From JAKJEP01 sp964580995 (GTDB lineage: Bacteria > Planctomycetota > Phycisphaerae > Sedimentisphaerales > SM23-30), in the NCBI GenBank assembly GCA_964580995.1, contig CAZOMV010000040.1, forward strand, positions 1-47,441: a stretch of DNA of 47,441 nucleotides, in the 5' to 3' direction. A program made the translations under genes and the position numbers. The notes below the pieces were generated by a model. The model saw only the letters and a program-made list of their open reading frames with translations, was not told the origin of the DNA and searched no databases. Positions 8,813 to 18,328 of this stretch are shown in pieces (within the stretch, counting starts at the first letter, position 1; every line of letters begins with the position of its first letter).

Positions 8813-9006
8813 CAGGTCTGATTAACAAAAAGAAGGCGCAGAGGGCGAAATCCAACTTGAACGCCCTGGTGCGGAGCAACAGCCCACTGAGCCGAGCGGG
8901 GTATATGAAGGAGGATTTTTCAGCGGTTCGGCAGCACATGGTTCAGGTGGAAGGGTTTAGCATAGATGAACTGGATGGTAAATTGAAAAATGTAATAGAG
9001 GAATAG
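8809..9006 (+). CDS. Small basic hypothetical protein
   Basis: A 65-codon frame whose ATG overlaps the stop of the repeat protein (ATGA at 8809-8812), suggesting translational coupling. It reads MTGLINKKKAQRAKSNLNAL, a middle with AGYMKEDFSAVRQHM, and an acidic end IDELDGKLKNVIEE. It looks like plausible coiled protein but matches no family I know. It could be the tail of a decayed gene. Confidence 0.35.
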   Translation: MTGLINKKKAQRAKSNLNALVRSNSPLSRAGYMKEDFSAVRQHMVQVEGFSIDELDGKLKNVIEE

Positions 9007-9177
9007 TATCTGTCGTTGATATTACGGAAAACACCGTCACCATTCCTATTCCCACTACGCCCTCACTGCACCAGAATGTACACCATTAATGTACTATCCA
9101 TCGACTATTCCACTCCTATTGGACTACTATTCCAATCATAAGTCATTATTTTGCAGTGATAATTTATTGTATATCAA
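9007..9177. other. Intergenic, nothing recognised
   Basis: AT-rich spacer between a small ORF and the tRNA-like fragment. No open frame with start and ribosome site. Confidence 0.3.
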
Positions 9178-9243
9178 GCAGTTAAAAACCTGCATTACGG
9201 ATTGTCGATCCGAGGGTTGCGGGTTCGAGCCCCGTCGGGGTAG
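9178..9243 (+). tRNA. Partial tRNA-Asp (GTC): 3' part intact, 5' acceptor strand missing
   Basis: A D-arm-like GCAG/CTGC (9178-9193) is followed by an anticodon arm CGGA-TTGTCGA-TCCG with anticodon GTC (9204-9206), a five-base variable loop, and a canonical T-arm GCGGG-TTCGAGC-CCCGT (9219-9235). An acceptor 3' strand CGGGGTA plus discriminator G (normal for Asp) ends at 9243. No complementary TACCCCG exists at the expected 5' position, and the spacing between D-arm and anticodon arm is too long. So this is a tRNA 3' fragment, such as integration at a tRNA leaves behind. The minus-strand frames across it (GLEPATLGSTI) are the well-known tRNA artefact. Confidence 0.55.
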
Positions 9244-9368
9244 AGTGGTTTGGTATCTGTTTGGCATATAAACGGATGCTTTCGCCCTTCCGTGCTTCAA
9301 CACCGCCCAGACACGGCACACATTTACCTTCAACCAACGGCTTCTCATTCATAAAATACCCCATTCTA

Positions 9369-10223
9369 TTATACGAACTTATTGATAAGACTTTGCAGTT
9401 TCCCGAAATCTGTTTCCTGTCTGAACAGAGGCTGATCCGCCTTTTCGTGGACTTTGACATTTTCTTCGAAAGTCGGCTTTTCCGGACTCACGTAAAAAAC
9501 ACCCAGCGGAAGTTTTTCTTTTTCAGTCGTCTTCTGGAACGCCAGGGTCCGATTTTTACAATCATGCGTATCGTCGAGATAATAGGTGTTCTCCTTGAAC
9601 CACTGATAGGTATTCTGTTTATTGAAGGTTATGCACGGCTGGAACACATCAACCAGGGCATAGCCCTTATGAGTGATCGCCCTCTTGAAAATATCCTTTG
9701 TCTTTTCCATGTCGCCTATGAAGGCCCTCGCCACAAAACTTGCATCCAAGGCAATCGCCACGGCCAGCGGGTTGAAAGGCTCCATATAAACTCCGGCAAC
9801 CTGAACCGGCGTTTTAAATCCGAGCGGACTTGTCGGTGAAGCCTGCCCTTTTGTCAAACCATACACCATATTATCATGTACGATATTAGTAATACCCGGA
9901 TTCCGGCGAATCGTGTGGATGAAATGATTTCCTCCTTCTCCGTACATGTCGCCGTCTCCGCTTTCCGCGATAACAGTAAGCGAAGGAGTGCTCGCCTTTA
10001 TCGCAGTTGCCGGAGACAGTGCCCTTCCGTGCAATCCGTTGAAGAAATTGGTCCTGAAATAATGCGGTATCTTTGCAGCCTGTCCTATCCCAGACACAAG
10101 AACCATTTTCTCAGGCTCGATTCCAAGCTCGTCCAGCGCCTTCTTCAAGACATTCAGTATTCCATAGTTCCCGCATCCGGGACACCAGGCGATATCATTC
10201 AAGCTCAAGTCAAATTTGTTCAT
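9369..10223 (-). CDS. korB: 2-oxoacid:ferredoxin oxidoreductase, beta (TPP) subunit
   Basis: A 284-residue cytoplasmic enzyme subunit that binds thiamine diphosphate and, with KorA, decarboxylates a 2-oxoacid (probably 2-oxoglutarate or a similar acid) to the acyl-CoA, reducing ferredoxin. TPP motif GDGDMYGEGG (90-98) with the distal N-x-V-Y-G (118-122). The CPGCG at 14-18 and Cys197 (VFQPC) fit iron-sulfur ligands. The fourth ligand position, 31 residues after the second Cys, is Gln48 (SGIGQAAKIP). It starts 8 bases after the korA stop, a classic operon. Substrate cannot be fixed from sequence. Confidence 0.9.
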   Translation of the reverse strand: MNKFDLSLNDIAWCPGCGNYGILNVLKKALDELGIEPEKMVLVSGIGQAAKIPHYFRTNFFNGLHGRALSPATAIKASTPSLTVIAESGDGDMYGEGGNHFIHTIRRNPGITNIVHDNMVYGLTKGQASPTSPLGFKTPVQVAGVYMEPFNPLAVAIALDASFVARAFIGDMEKTKDIFKRAITHKGYALVDVFQPCITFNKQNTYQWFKENTYYLDDTHDCKNRTLAFQKTTEKEKLPLGVFYVSPEKPTFEENVKVHEKADQPLFRQETDFGKLQSLINKFV

Positions 10224-10231
10224 GGCAACAC

Positions 10232-11956
10232 CTATAAGACCGATTGAAGTTTTCCTGCAAGTTCGTCCGCCGCAAAGGCAAGACCGTTGTATTTTAGAAT
10301 CCTGTGGCTGAACCCGGTACCGGCATGGATTTTTAAAATCCGTGCAAACTGGCCTGTCGCATTATTTTCAACAATCACGGTTTTCTCTGCCTTTCCGATC
10401 ACGCCGGCGACAGCGTCGCCATTCAGGGGATATACCTGGCTGAAATGAAGCACTGCCGTATCATTCCTTCCAAGGATTCCCACCGCCTCACAGACGGCAT
10501 TCAATGTTGATCCCCAGCATACAATCAGATTCCTGTAATTCCCTGGCCCGATCAGCTTCGGCGGGATCGATTCGTTTTTCATCAGCCCGAGTTTTCCCAG
10601 CCTTTTGTCCACCATTTTGATCCGCAGATCGAGATCCTCGGTGATATGTCCCTCCTGGTCGTGTTCGTCACTGTCAACACATACAAACCCTTCACCGAAT
10701 CCCGGGATACCCCTCGGAGATATGCTGTTTCCGGTCAGTTCATATCTTCTATATTCCTTTTGAGTTTCAATGAAATGTTTCTCGGCTTTTATATCCTTCA
10801 GGCTAAAAGCTCCGGTATTGTAATAGGAGTCTATATAAAACTGATCCGTCATGATAAAAACCGGGATCTGGTATTTATCCGCAAGATTGAATGCTTTCTG
10901 GGCCAGATAAAATCCTTCCTCGAGATTGCCGGGAGCCAGTATTATCCTTGGGAAATCGCCGTGCCCGGCATAGAGTGCGAATTCGAGATCCCCCTGCTCC
11001 ATCCTCGTCGGAAGGCCGGTTGCCGGGCCGGGTCTCTGGGCAAGATGCACCACCATTGGCGACTCCAGCATTCCCGCCAGGCTCAGTCCTTCAACCATCA
11101 GGGCAAAACCGCCTCCTGAAGTTGTTACCATCGCCCTGGCGCCAGCATACCAGGCACCTATCGCCATGTTCATGGCGGCTATCTCGTCTTCAGCCTGCTC
11201 GACGATGATACCGAATTGACTTCCATTCTGGGCAAGAAACGAGAGCACTCCGGTAGACGGAGACATGGGATACGAGGAAACAAAATTGCATCCGCCGGCA
11301 AGCGCGCCCAGCCCCACCGCCTCGGCGCCATTCAACAGAATCTGCCCTTTGACAAGTTGTGCGGGTTTGAATTTTATTTTAAAATCGTCGGTCTGAACTG
11401 AAGACAGGGTTTCAAATCCTCTTTTTGCAGCCTCAATATTCTTTTTGACAATCTCCTCCGTCTTACCCGGAAAAAACGGCTTCATGTAATCCATGCTTGA
11501 CTCGAGATCAATGCCGAGCAGGCTCACGAGAGCCCCGGCTGCCACGGTATTGGAAAAAACTTTATTCCCCAGCTCTGTGGCTATTTTTGTGAATGGCACC
11601 TCCAACAGCCTGCTGTCAGCCTGCAGTTCCCCTCCGCATACTTCCCTATCGCCAAGAATAATGCTCCGGGAAGATAATCTACGGCTGACATGTTCAAAGC
11701 CTCCTTTGTCAAGAGGAACCAGTATGTCAACACGGTTCAAGGGACCATTGACCGGATTTTCAGATATCCTTATCTGTGTCGAGTTCATCCCGCCGCGGAC
11801 GCGGGACATATATTCCTTGGTTGTGAAAATATTGTATCCGTAGAATTTCAGGATTTTCATCAACAGATGCTCGACCGTCTGTATACCATGCCCGGCCTGG
11901 CCGCACAGGACAATGGAGATATCCAAGTTTTGTCTATTGTTAATTCCTTCAGCCAT
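10232..11956 (-). CDS. korA: 2-oxoacid:ferredoxin oxidoreductase, fused gamma-alpha subunit
   Basis: A 574-residue partner of KorB. ATG 11956 (MAEGINNRQN) is chosen because GGACGGTGG precedes it closely; a TTG at 11983 would add nine residues. Residues about 12-190 are the gamma domain (LCGQAGHGIQ, then EYMSRVRGG), the CoA-acting part. Residues about 205-570 are the alpha part (EAVGLGALAGGCNFVSSYPM, then VEQAEDEIAAMNMAIGA). It is first in the two-gene operon. No separate delta (ferredoxin) subunit is adjacent; a ferredoxin gene lies far away at 44843-45031. Confidence 0.9.
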   Translation of the reverse strand: MAEGINNRQNLDISIVLCGQAGHGIQTVEHLLMKILKFYGYNIFTTKEYMSRVRGGMNSTQIRISENPVNGPLNRVDILVPLDKGGFEHVSRRLSSRSIILGDREVCGGELQADSRLLEVPFTKIATELGNKVFSNTVAAGALVSLLGIDLESSMDYMKPFFPGKTEEIVKKNIEAAKRGFETLSSVQTDDFKIKFKPAQLVKGQILLNGAEAVGLGALAGGCNFVSSYPMSPSTGVLSFLAQNGSQFGIIVEQAEDEIAAMNMAIGAWYAGARAMVTTSGGGFALMVEGLSLAGMLESPMVVHLAQRPGPATGLPTRMEQGDLEFALYAGHGDFPRIILAPGNLEEGFYLAQKAFNLADKYQIPVFIMTDQFYIDSYYNTGAFSLKDIKAEKHFIETQKEYRRYELTGNSISPRGIPGFGEGFVCVDSDEHDQEGHITEDLDLRIKMVDKRLGKLGLMKNESIPPKLIGPGNYRNLIVCWGSTLNAVCEAVGILGRNDTAVLHFSQVYPLNGDAVAGVIGKAEKTVIVENNATGQFARILKIHAGTGFSHRILKYNGLAFAADELAGKLQSVL

Positions 11957-12158
11957 AATCCACCGTCCACATTTTTTATTCAATCTTTCCCTGCGATCAA
12001 ACCTTTTTTATTAACGGACGCTGTTTGGTCATGTCTAACAAATGTATATCATGGCCTAGACAGTAAAAAAGCGAATCTTTCGCCTGTGTATACAGTCGCC
12101 CAAGCTGCGACCATATTAAGTAGATACTCGAACAGATCCTCCTCCCCCGGCGGATCGA

Positions 12159-12659
12159 TTATACCCTTCGTTTTCGTAAAAAAACCAGACTGCCCACAGC
12201 CAGCAGAGACAAGATAACTGGTTCGGGAACCAGTTGGCCACGAATTTCACCGCCCGGAAAAACCGAGGTATGGACATTCATGTAGTAGAGCCCCTCCTGC
12301 AGCTCCGTTATCTGGGCTGCGTTAATGGAAAAAATTTGCTGGGGAATAGTCCCAGCGGTTGCGGCTGGTACCCCAGAGAGGGGGAAGATCACGGCCGCGT
12401 TGACGCCGGGCAAAGCCGGGCCGTGAATATGGGCTGCGGTGGCGGCGGTGGTCAGACCGGACCACAACAGATTGACGGTAATCTGATCCATCGCGTCGTT
12501 CAGTACTACCGTACCGAATCCCGTAGCCGGTGAGTTATTGGGCGATACTTCCTGGAGACCATCCAGGGTGGCGGTAAAAAGCGTGTCCGCACTGGTGGAC
12601 GTCCCCGCTAGAAGCAGGCATCCCAGACACAACGCCTTGACTAGTTGAAAATATTTCAT
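12159..12659 (-). CDS. CHRD-domain PEP-CTERM protein
   Basis: A 166-residue exported protein. ATG 12659 follows GGGAGAGAGGT. Signal peptide 1-24, then a CHRD domain (about 26-140) with the hallmark LDGLQEVSPNNSPATGFG, AHIHGPA and GLYYMNVHTSVFPGGEIRGQ strings. CHRD domains, known from chordin, are common in bacterial exported proteins; their role there is unclear. The tail VPEPVILSLL plus helix plus RKRR is PEP-CTERM. First, by position, of three adjacent minus-strand PEP-CTERM genes, but 156 bases from the next, so not clearly co-transcribed. Confidence 0.9.
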   Translation of the reverse strand: MKYFQLVKALCLGCLLLAGTSTSADTLFTATLDGLQEVSPNNSPATGFGTVVLNDAMDQITVNLLWSGLTTAATAAHIHGPALPGVNAAVIFPLSGVPAATAGTIPQQIFSINAAQITELQEGLYYMNVHTSVFPGGEIRGQLVPEPVILSLLAVGSLVFLRKRRV

Positions 12660-12815
12660 ACCTCTCTCCCTGCGGTTTTACCGCTTTAGGAAAATAATTT
12701 AACTTCCAGCTGTAACAGTCGGAAACGATTAAAACACAAACAATCCTCTCGAGAAGTTCGGGTATCGCGTAAATTCACAGGAGTTTCTCGATTTGAGTAT
12801 ACCAATTGAAGCAGG

Positions 12816-13952
12816 CTAAGGAGTATTTCCTCGGCGTTTTCGGTATAAACCTGCCCCACCCAAAGTCAACAGAGTCAGTAAGGTCGGTTCAGGAACCACG
12901 TCAATTCTCCCGAATAGCCCGTCGGCTTCGGAGTTGATGCCGGCCGCAAAAAACAATTGATTGGCGGTGCCGGCGGCGTTGGCCCCGTTGCCGAATTTCA
13001 GTCCCCACAGCCCGTCGATGCTGATGGGATTGTTTGCCGTGTCCAAAAGACTTCCCAGAAAAGTGCCGTTGATTGGATCAAAGGCGTTAATTCTGCCGTC
13101 GCCAAAATTGCCCACTAGCAAATCGTTGCTAAAAGGCCCAAAATCAAACGGTGCGACAACCATACCCCAGGGCGAGTTCAGTGCTCCGTTGGAAATCAGC
13201 CGCCGAATCAGGTTCCCGTTGGTATCAAAGACATCCACAAATCCATTACCTGGACCGGCCATGTCGTCATGACCACCTGCGTCCTGCAGGGCGTAAGACA
13301 CTAACAGGTTACCGCTTGAATTGAAAATATTGAACGGTGCATACCCCGCGGGCAGAGTCGGGTCAGTAAAACCGCCGGACAGCATGGTGGGCATGAAATT
13401 TTTGTCAAATACATCCATTGTGCCGCCGCTGAAATTGGCAGCATACAGAAATTGCGCCGATGCGGTGGTGCCGATAGCTAATCCCTTATATACGGCGGAG
13501 GCGGCTGAGTTATCGACTTGGATCAAAGCGGAGGTACCATTCGAGCCAGACCAACTGGCGATGGTGCCGTCTTCGGTGGCGAACAGGAACCTGGCGTCCA
13601 GGAAATCCGCTGTACCGTTAAATACCACCCCCGTCGGCTTTGCCACCGCCGTCGATCCCAGCGGCGAAGGAATCGTTACCACCAAAGCCTGCGGTGATCC
13701 TGACCCATTATACAACGTGCTAACACCAGTCCCGTTGTCACTTACCCAGAACGGGCCGGTCGGAGCGTAGTCCAATCCCCAGGGATTGACCAGATGGTTG
13801 TCCGTGTTGGGCGCTGACACCGCCCCATTGGACACTAAATTTACCTGCTGGTAGGGTTGTCCGTTCGCCACCAACATATTGGCTTCTCCGAATAACAATA
13901 CCACCACCAGCAACTCTTTTAAAATCCGATATGATTGAATGCAGGTATTCAT
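12816..13952 (-). CDS. TIGR03118-type PEP-CTERM protein
   Basis: A 378-residue exported protein. ATG 13952 follows AGGAG. Signal sequence 1-31, then a beta-propeller-like body with strings typical of the TIGR03118 family: VNLVSNGAVSAPNTD, HLVNPWGLDYAPTGPFWVSD, TGVVFN, LWGLKFGNG and LFFAAGINSEADGLFG. The end is PEP-CTERM (VVPEPTLLTLL, then YRKRRG). The start lies 9 bases after the stop of the upstream PEP-CTERM gene, so the two form an operon. Biochemical role of the family is unknown. Confidence 0.9.
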   Translation of the reverse strand: MNTCIQSYRILKELLVVVLLFGEANMLVANGQPYQQVNLVSNGAVSAPNTDNHLVNPWGLDYAPTGPFWVSDNGTGVSTLYNGSGSPQALVVTIPSPLGSTAVAKPTGVVFNGTADFLDARFLFATEDGTIASWSGSNGTSALIQVDNSAASAVYKGLAIGTTASAQFLYAANFSGGTMDVFDKNFMPTMLSGGFTDPTLPAGYAPFNIFNSSGNLLVSYALQDAGGHDDMAGPGNGFVDVFDTNGNLIRRLISNGALNSPWGMVVAPFDFGPFSNDLLVGNFGDGRINAFDPINGTFLGSLLDTANNPISIDGLWGLKFGNGANAAGTANQLFFAAGINSEADGLFGRIDVVPEPTLLTLLTLGGAGLYRKRRGNTP

Positions 13953-13961
13953 GGTTTTCTC

Positions 13962-14708
13962 CTATTGATCATCCCTGATTTCGGCTGATCCGTTTGTGGA
14001 TGAATTCATTCGGCGTCTGCGTAGTGCCCCCAGGCAACCAAGGCCCATTAGACTCAACATCATCGGTTCGGGAATAAAGGTGATGGATGCTGCCCCGTTG
14101 GCGTTGACATGGGTATTGTTGACTGAATTGGTGTCCGTGGCCAGTTCCAGGTCGAGCCGATACGTACGTCCCGCCTGAAGCAATCCATCGGCGGCGGGAA
14201 TAGTCAGTGTCTTGTTTATGACACCAGAAGCTGTTTTAAAATTGTTACTTACATCAGTTCCTGGTTCACCGGCAGTGATGTCCTGAATACGGATCCACAG
14301 CGTCGGCGAGTTAAATCCCCCCGATGTCTGAAGCGACCCGCTAATAGTATAGGTTAGGTCCACATGGGGGATCAGGCGGTAAGTCGTATCCACCGCGGCA
14401 AACGCCCCGGGATCCAGCGAAAACTGGACATTACTCAATATTATGCCCGTGTCCGTGTAGCTGTAGTCGGCCGAGGCCGAGGCACCGGTGCCGGTCAAAG
14501 CGAGTGTGCCGATAACCGGCAGCGGCGAGACGGGGCCAAATTGAGCCTGAGTCACGAAGTCGGATCCTCGAAGGGTCAGTTGGTTGTTCGCCCCGTCGTA
14601 CAGCGTGATAAGGCTGCTGTATAATGGAGGGGGAAACATAGCCAAGGCAAAAGTCACAACAAGAAGTAATGGTACTGGGGCAAGTTTGGGACTATTCAAG
14701 ACGTTCAT
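13962..14708 (-). CDS. PEP-CTERM protein, otherwise uncharacterised
   Basis: A 248-residue exported protein. ATG 14708 follows AAAGGAG. A hydrophobic segment at 12-30 acts as signal; the body is predicted beta-rich (TLRGSDFVTQAQFG, ADYSYTDTGIILSNV) without known motif. The PEP-CTERM motif IPEPMMLSLM is followed by RRRR and then an unusually long hydrophilic tail of about 15 residues (MNSSTNGSAEIRDDQ). First gene of a two-gene operon with the TIGR03118 protein. Confidence 0.8.
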   Translation of the reverse strand: MNVLNSPKLAPVPLLLVVTFALAMFPPPLYSSLITLYDGANNQLTLRGSDFVTQAQFGPVSPLPVIGTLALTGTGASASADYSYTDTGIILSNVQFSLDPGAFAAVDTTYRLIPHVDLTYTISGSLQTSGGFNSPTLWIRIQDITAGEPGTDVSNNFKTASGVINKTLTIPAADGLLQAGRTYRLDLELATDTNSVNNTHVNANGAASITFIPEPMMLSLMGLGCLGALRRRRMNSSTNGSAEIRDDQ

Positions 14709-15655
14709 GGAAAACTCCTTTCAGTCGAAAAAAACGCTCATTTTGACTTTATCTCCAGTCATTAGATAGGCATAACAACGACATACAAAATTTAATCCGT
14801 AATTTGATAATATCGCCGAATCCTTCAAAGTCAAATCGGTGCCTTGTTTACCATAAAGAAATCCTACCTTTCGACAGAATATAAGTATCTGACAATAATA
14901 AGCATAAGAAATACTCCAGGAAATATAAAAAAAGACGCGGCGATTTAACCAACGGGAAAAGTTTTCTTTGCGACCGATCTTATCATTGATGAATCTCCAA
15001 ATGAAACCATGAGCCAATTCTCCACTTTTCAAAATTCTCCACAAGATGCATATGGCTAAGACCTTATAAAAAACGGTGTCTGTATATGTTTTATACAGCC
15101 ATTGGTAAGTAAAAAGATGAGAAGATTTAAGGATATTCCTTAGTTTCCATTGATCAATGATGTCTATAATAAATATGAAGTAATCAAGAGCAGAAGCTCG
15201 CCACTTCTTTGGTTACGAGTTGTCACAATGAGCCAAATCCGTTTTATTTCAGATAAATAATTTACGGCGTTTGGATAATCGCGGCGCTGGTAGGTAGAGT
15301 CTGGTGACATGCGGCCAGGTTATTCTGACGGTAAAAAGGCATGGAGATTGGATTTGGGGGATAGTAAAAGAGTCCAGGTTGGCGCAGGAGAATTGCGATG
15401 AATAAGCAAGAGGTTGAACTGGGGGTAGTTTATTATAATAGGGAGTACTGTAGTTTCGCTGGCTCAAGGTCTCGTCCGTCAGCACGCTTGACACAGATGC
15501 GGCAGGTAAGTGTTTTTATTGTCGAAAAAGTTCATGATTGCGGTAGAACCGAGTTTAGGAGCCGGATGTTTTACGTCTTTTTCTTGGATTTCTTGAGATC
15601 TTAATTTCCGTGTAAGGACGAGTCAGATACAAAGAATTAGAAAGGAAGTAAACCA
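14709..15655. other. Long intergenic region between divergent secreted-protein genes
   Basis: The 950 bases hold no supported gene. The frame 15398-15604 has a good AGGAG 7 bases before its ATG but an unlikely product (basic, no family). Minus frames at 14721-15044 and 15249-15494 lack ribosome sites and family signatures. It should contain the promoters of both flanking gene groups; none was clear enough to mark. Confidence 0.35.
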
Positions 15656-18271
15656 ATGCGTACGAGAACCATCCAACGGTGGTTTTTTCTTGTCGGCCTA
15701 TCGGCCTTTGGTGCAATCGGGGTTTCCTGTGTCCAGGGCGATGCACTGGTAAGTAACGCCTTCGACTTTGACACCGAGGGCTGGCTGGCGGTGGAGCTGC
15801 CGTTCGGGTACGCGTTGCCGATCACCGACAGCACAACGCCGGGCTGGACGGACGAGGGCCATCCCGGCGGGGCGCTGCTGATCGCCGATGTGTTCGCCGA
15901 GACGTTCTTTGCGGCACCGGCGCGTTATCTCGGATCCCAATGTTCGGCTTTCGGCTCCACACTGCGTTTTGACATACTGATAACAGAAACGGACAACGCC
16001 TGGTATCCGGCGGTGATTCTAGAAAGAGCCTCCAAGGCGCTTTATTATAATCTGCCGCCGACGCCGGTGGGCGTCTGGACGACGCGGAGCATTCCGTTGT
16101 CCGGGGCGGACTGGCGATTGAACAGTTGGACCGGACCGGAGGCGTCGGATCGCGACATGTTTGAGGTTCTTTCGGATCTGCAGGGTCTCTACATCAATGC
16201 GGAGTGGCATACCGGTTCTGACTATACGCTGCTTGACAACGTTCTTTGGAACGGGTCCTCCTGCGGCGATGCGGATCACCCTTATCCCGCGGGCGACATA
16301 AGCCAGGATTGCTACGTGAACTTGATCGATTTTTCGCTGTTGTCCCATCGTTGGCTGTCCAGCGGTTGCGACGACATGAACAACTGGTGCGACAAGGCGG
16401 ACGTCACCTTTAACAGCAGCGTCGGTCTGGAGGATGTGCTGGTCTTGGCGGAGGCTTGGCTGCAATGCACCGATCCGGGTCCTCCCTGCAACTATTGTCT
16501 CCCGCTGCTGCCGGTTTTTACGGTGACCCACGATGGTATCTCGTCGCAGGCCGCAGTCGCGCTGGGGCAGCAGTTGCAGATTCCCGCCAATCAGCTCATT
16601 TACCAGAACGGGCAGGCGCTGTATTTCGATCCGGCCGTGCACCGACAATTGCCGATGCTAAGCATCGTCGACGAAGATTTGATCAACGCCCTAACGGCGG
16701 ATTCGGAGAACGCGTCCGACTCCCCGCTTACCTTTGAGGGGCTCAATTTCGCCGCCATTCAGACGATGCCGATATTCGACTCACAGGCGGCGTTGGATCG
16801 CACCGCCGCGGCGTTCGCGGGCGCGGGTCTGACGCCGGACGGCGAGCCTCAGATCATGCACACCTACTTCGAGGCGTTCGACCTGCTCGATCAGGCCGTG
16901 GTGACGGAAACGCCCATTGATACCCATGTGCGCTACAAATTCATGTTGAATGGCGTGCCGTTGGTGGGTCCGGGGGCCCACGTGGCGGTCGCTTATGATG
17001 CCTCCGGGAACGTCACTCAGTTGCACTACGCGTTGCGCGAGTTGACGGCGGGAGCGGAATACCCGACGATTACCCGGGAGCAGGCGATCCAGGAATACCT
17101 TCAGTCGTTCCCCGGCCAAAACGTCAGCACCGATGCGTATCTGGTCTATTATGCGCCGGCGTTTGACGGCTTCGTGACGGCCCATACGATCCTGCCCTAC
17201 TGGGACTGCGGCGGCACGATCGTCAATGAAGGTCAGGAGGTTCAGCTCCTGCGGCGGCGTGTCCCGGCGATTCGAGACGCCGCTTTGATTCCGGCGATCT
17301 CTCTGGGCGTGTATGAGGAGGGCGGTACGATTTATGTCTCCTCAGACGTCAGTGCTGGAAACTGGGGACAGGAATGGAGTTCAAACGCGGCCGACTTGAG
17401 CGGCTACAGCGATTTTTCCGCGTTTACGATTTTGCCGCAGGTGACGTCGGCCATTTCGCGCATTTCGGTGCAACTGCAGGTGCGCAACAACAATGGCGTC
17501 GTGGCGCAACGGACCTCCTGGATCTCCCTGCACCCGCCTCAGATCAATAAGCCATTACCGGCGGAGGGGCGCGGCGTACTGGATTTCGGCGTTGAGCGCG
17601 CGGTGTCGGACCTGGGGGCGGCCAATCAAGCGGGCTTTGCGCGAAGATTTCAGAACGCCGGCGTGACGCAATCGTTCAACTTGAATCCTCCCGACGCCTG
17701 GCAACGGGACTTTAAGGCGGGAGAGACGGGCCTTGACGCCTACTTCGCCGACAACACCGACATTGTGCTTTACATCGGGCACGGTTGGGGCGGCGCATTC
17801 ACCTTTGAGACGGCCGAGGACAGCAGCCAGCTTCAGCCGAGTGACGTCTATCACACCTGGGGCAACTGGGACAACGAATGGATGGCGCTGCTTTCCTGTG
17901 AAGTGCTCAAAGGCGATTATAACGGACAATCATGGAATCAACGCTGGGGTCCGGCTTTCGACGGTCTGCATCTGCTCCTGGGCTTTCAGACCCTGGCTTC
18001 GGACGACCCGGACTTCGCGCCGCGCTTCGCGGATTACCTGCTGGGTCGCAACTTTCCGGGCGTGGGCATAACCGTGACGCTGCCGGTGCGTGACGCCTGG
18101 ATGACCGCCAAAGAGGAGGAGCAACCCGAAGACCGCGAGGTTGTGATCATGGGTGTTTATGGCGATCAGGGTGTGTCCAATTACCAGGATTACTACTGGG
18201 GCCAGGGTCAGGTCGGACCGGACATCCGTGCCGACAAGGTCCGCGGCTACTGGCGCACGGTTTTTCGCTGA
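15656..18271 (+). CDS. Secreted laminin-B / dockerin protein with caspase-like C-terminal domain
   Basis: An 871-residue exported protein. ATG 15656 follows AAAGGAAG. Residues 1-29 are a signal sequence. Residues about 35-205 match a laminin-B (domain IV) fold: FDFDTEGW, GHPGGALLIAD, AARYLGSQCSAFGSTLRFDI in spirit. Residues about 219-282 are a dockerin-like pair (DISQDCYVNLIDFSLL; VGLEDVLVLAEAWL). The C-terminal third has LYIGHGWGG (His709) and, 39 residues on, WMALLSCEVL (Cys748), the strand-HG and strand-SC arrangement of clan CD cysteine peptidases. I believe this part corresponds to the DUF6345 type. Peptidase activity is inference only. Codon use is GC-rich like its downstream neighbours. 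Confidence 0.8.
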   Translation: MRTRTIQRWFFLVGLSAFGAIGVSCVQGDALVSNAFDFDTEGWLAVELPFGYALPITDSTTPGWTDEGHPGGALLIADVFAETFFAAPARYLGSQCSAFGSTLRFDILITETDNAWYPAVILERASKALYYNLPPTPVGVWTTRSIPLSGADWRLNSWTGPEASDRDMFEVLSDLQGLYINAEWHTGSDYTLLDNVLWNGSSCGDADHPYPAGDISQDCYVNLIDFSLLSHRWLSSGCDDMNNWCDKADVTFNSSVGLEDVLVLAEAWLQCTDPGPPCNYCLPLLPVFTVTHDGISSQAAVALGQQLQIPANQLIYQNGQALYFDPAVHRQLPMLSIVDEDLINALTADSENASDSPLTFEGLNFAAIQTMPIFDSQAALDRTAAAFAGAGLTPDGEPQIMHTYFEAFDLLDQAVVTETPIDTHVRYKFMLNGVPLVGPGAHVAVAYDASGNVTQLHYALRELTAGAEYPTITREQAIQEYLQSFPGQNVSTDAYLVYYAPAFDGFVTAHTILPYWDCGGTIVNEGQEVQLLRRRVPAIRDAALIPAISLGVYEEGGTIYVSSDVSAGNWGQEWSSNAADLSGYSDFSAFTILPQVTSAISRISVQLQVRNNNGVVAQRTSWISLHPPQINKPLPAEGRGVLDFGVERAVSDLGAANQAGFARRFQNAGVTQSFNLNPPDAWQRDFKAGETGLDAYFADNTDIVLYIGHGWGGAFTFETAEDSSQLQPSDVYHTWGNWDNEWMALLSCEVLKGDYNGQSWNQRWGPAFDGLHLLLGFQTLASDDPDFAPRFADYLLGRNFPGVGITVTLPVRDAWMTAKEEEQPEDREVVIMGVYGDQGVSNYQDYYWGQGQVGPDIRADKVRGYWRTVFR

Positions 18272-18328
18272 GCCGACGCGTAATTGGCCACGCTGGTGCG
18301 AACCAGTTGGCCGGAAAGGAGCATGTCA

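Noticed and set aside
9182..9460. Minus-strand frame with GLEPATLGSTIRNAGF
   Set aside because: This is the known artefact of translating a tRNA antisense; it overlaps the tRNA-Asp fragment.
14721..15044. 107-codon minus-strand frame
   Set aside because: No ribosome site or family; aromatic-rich, AT-driven composition.
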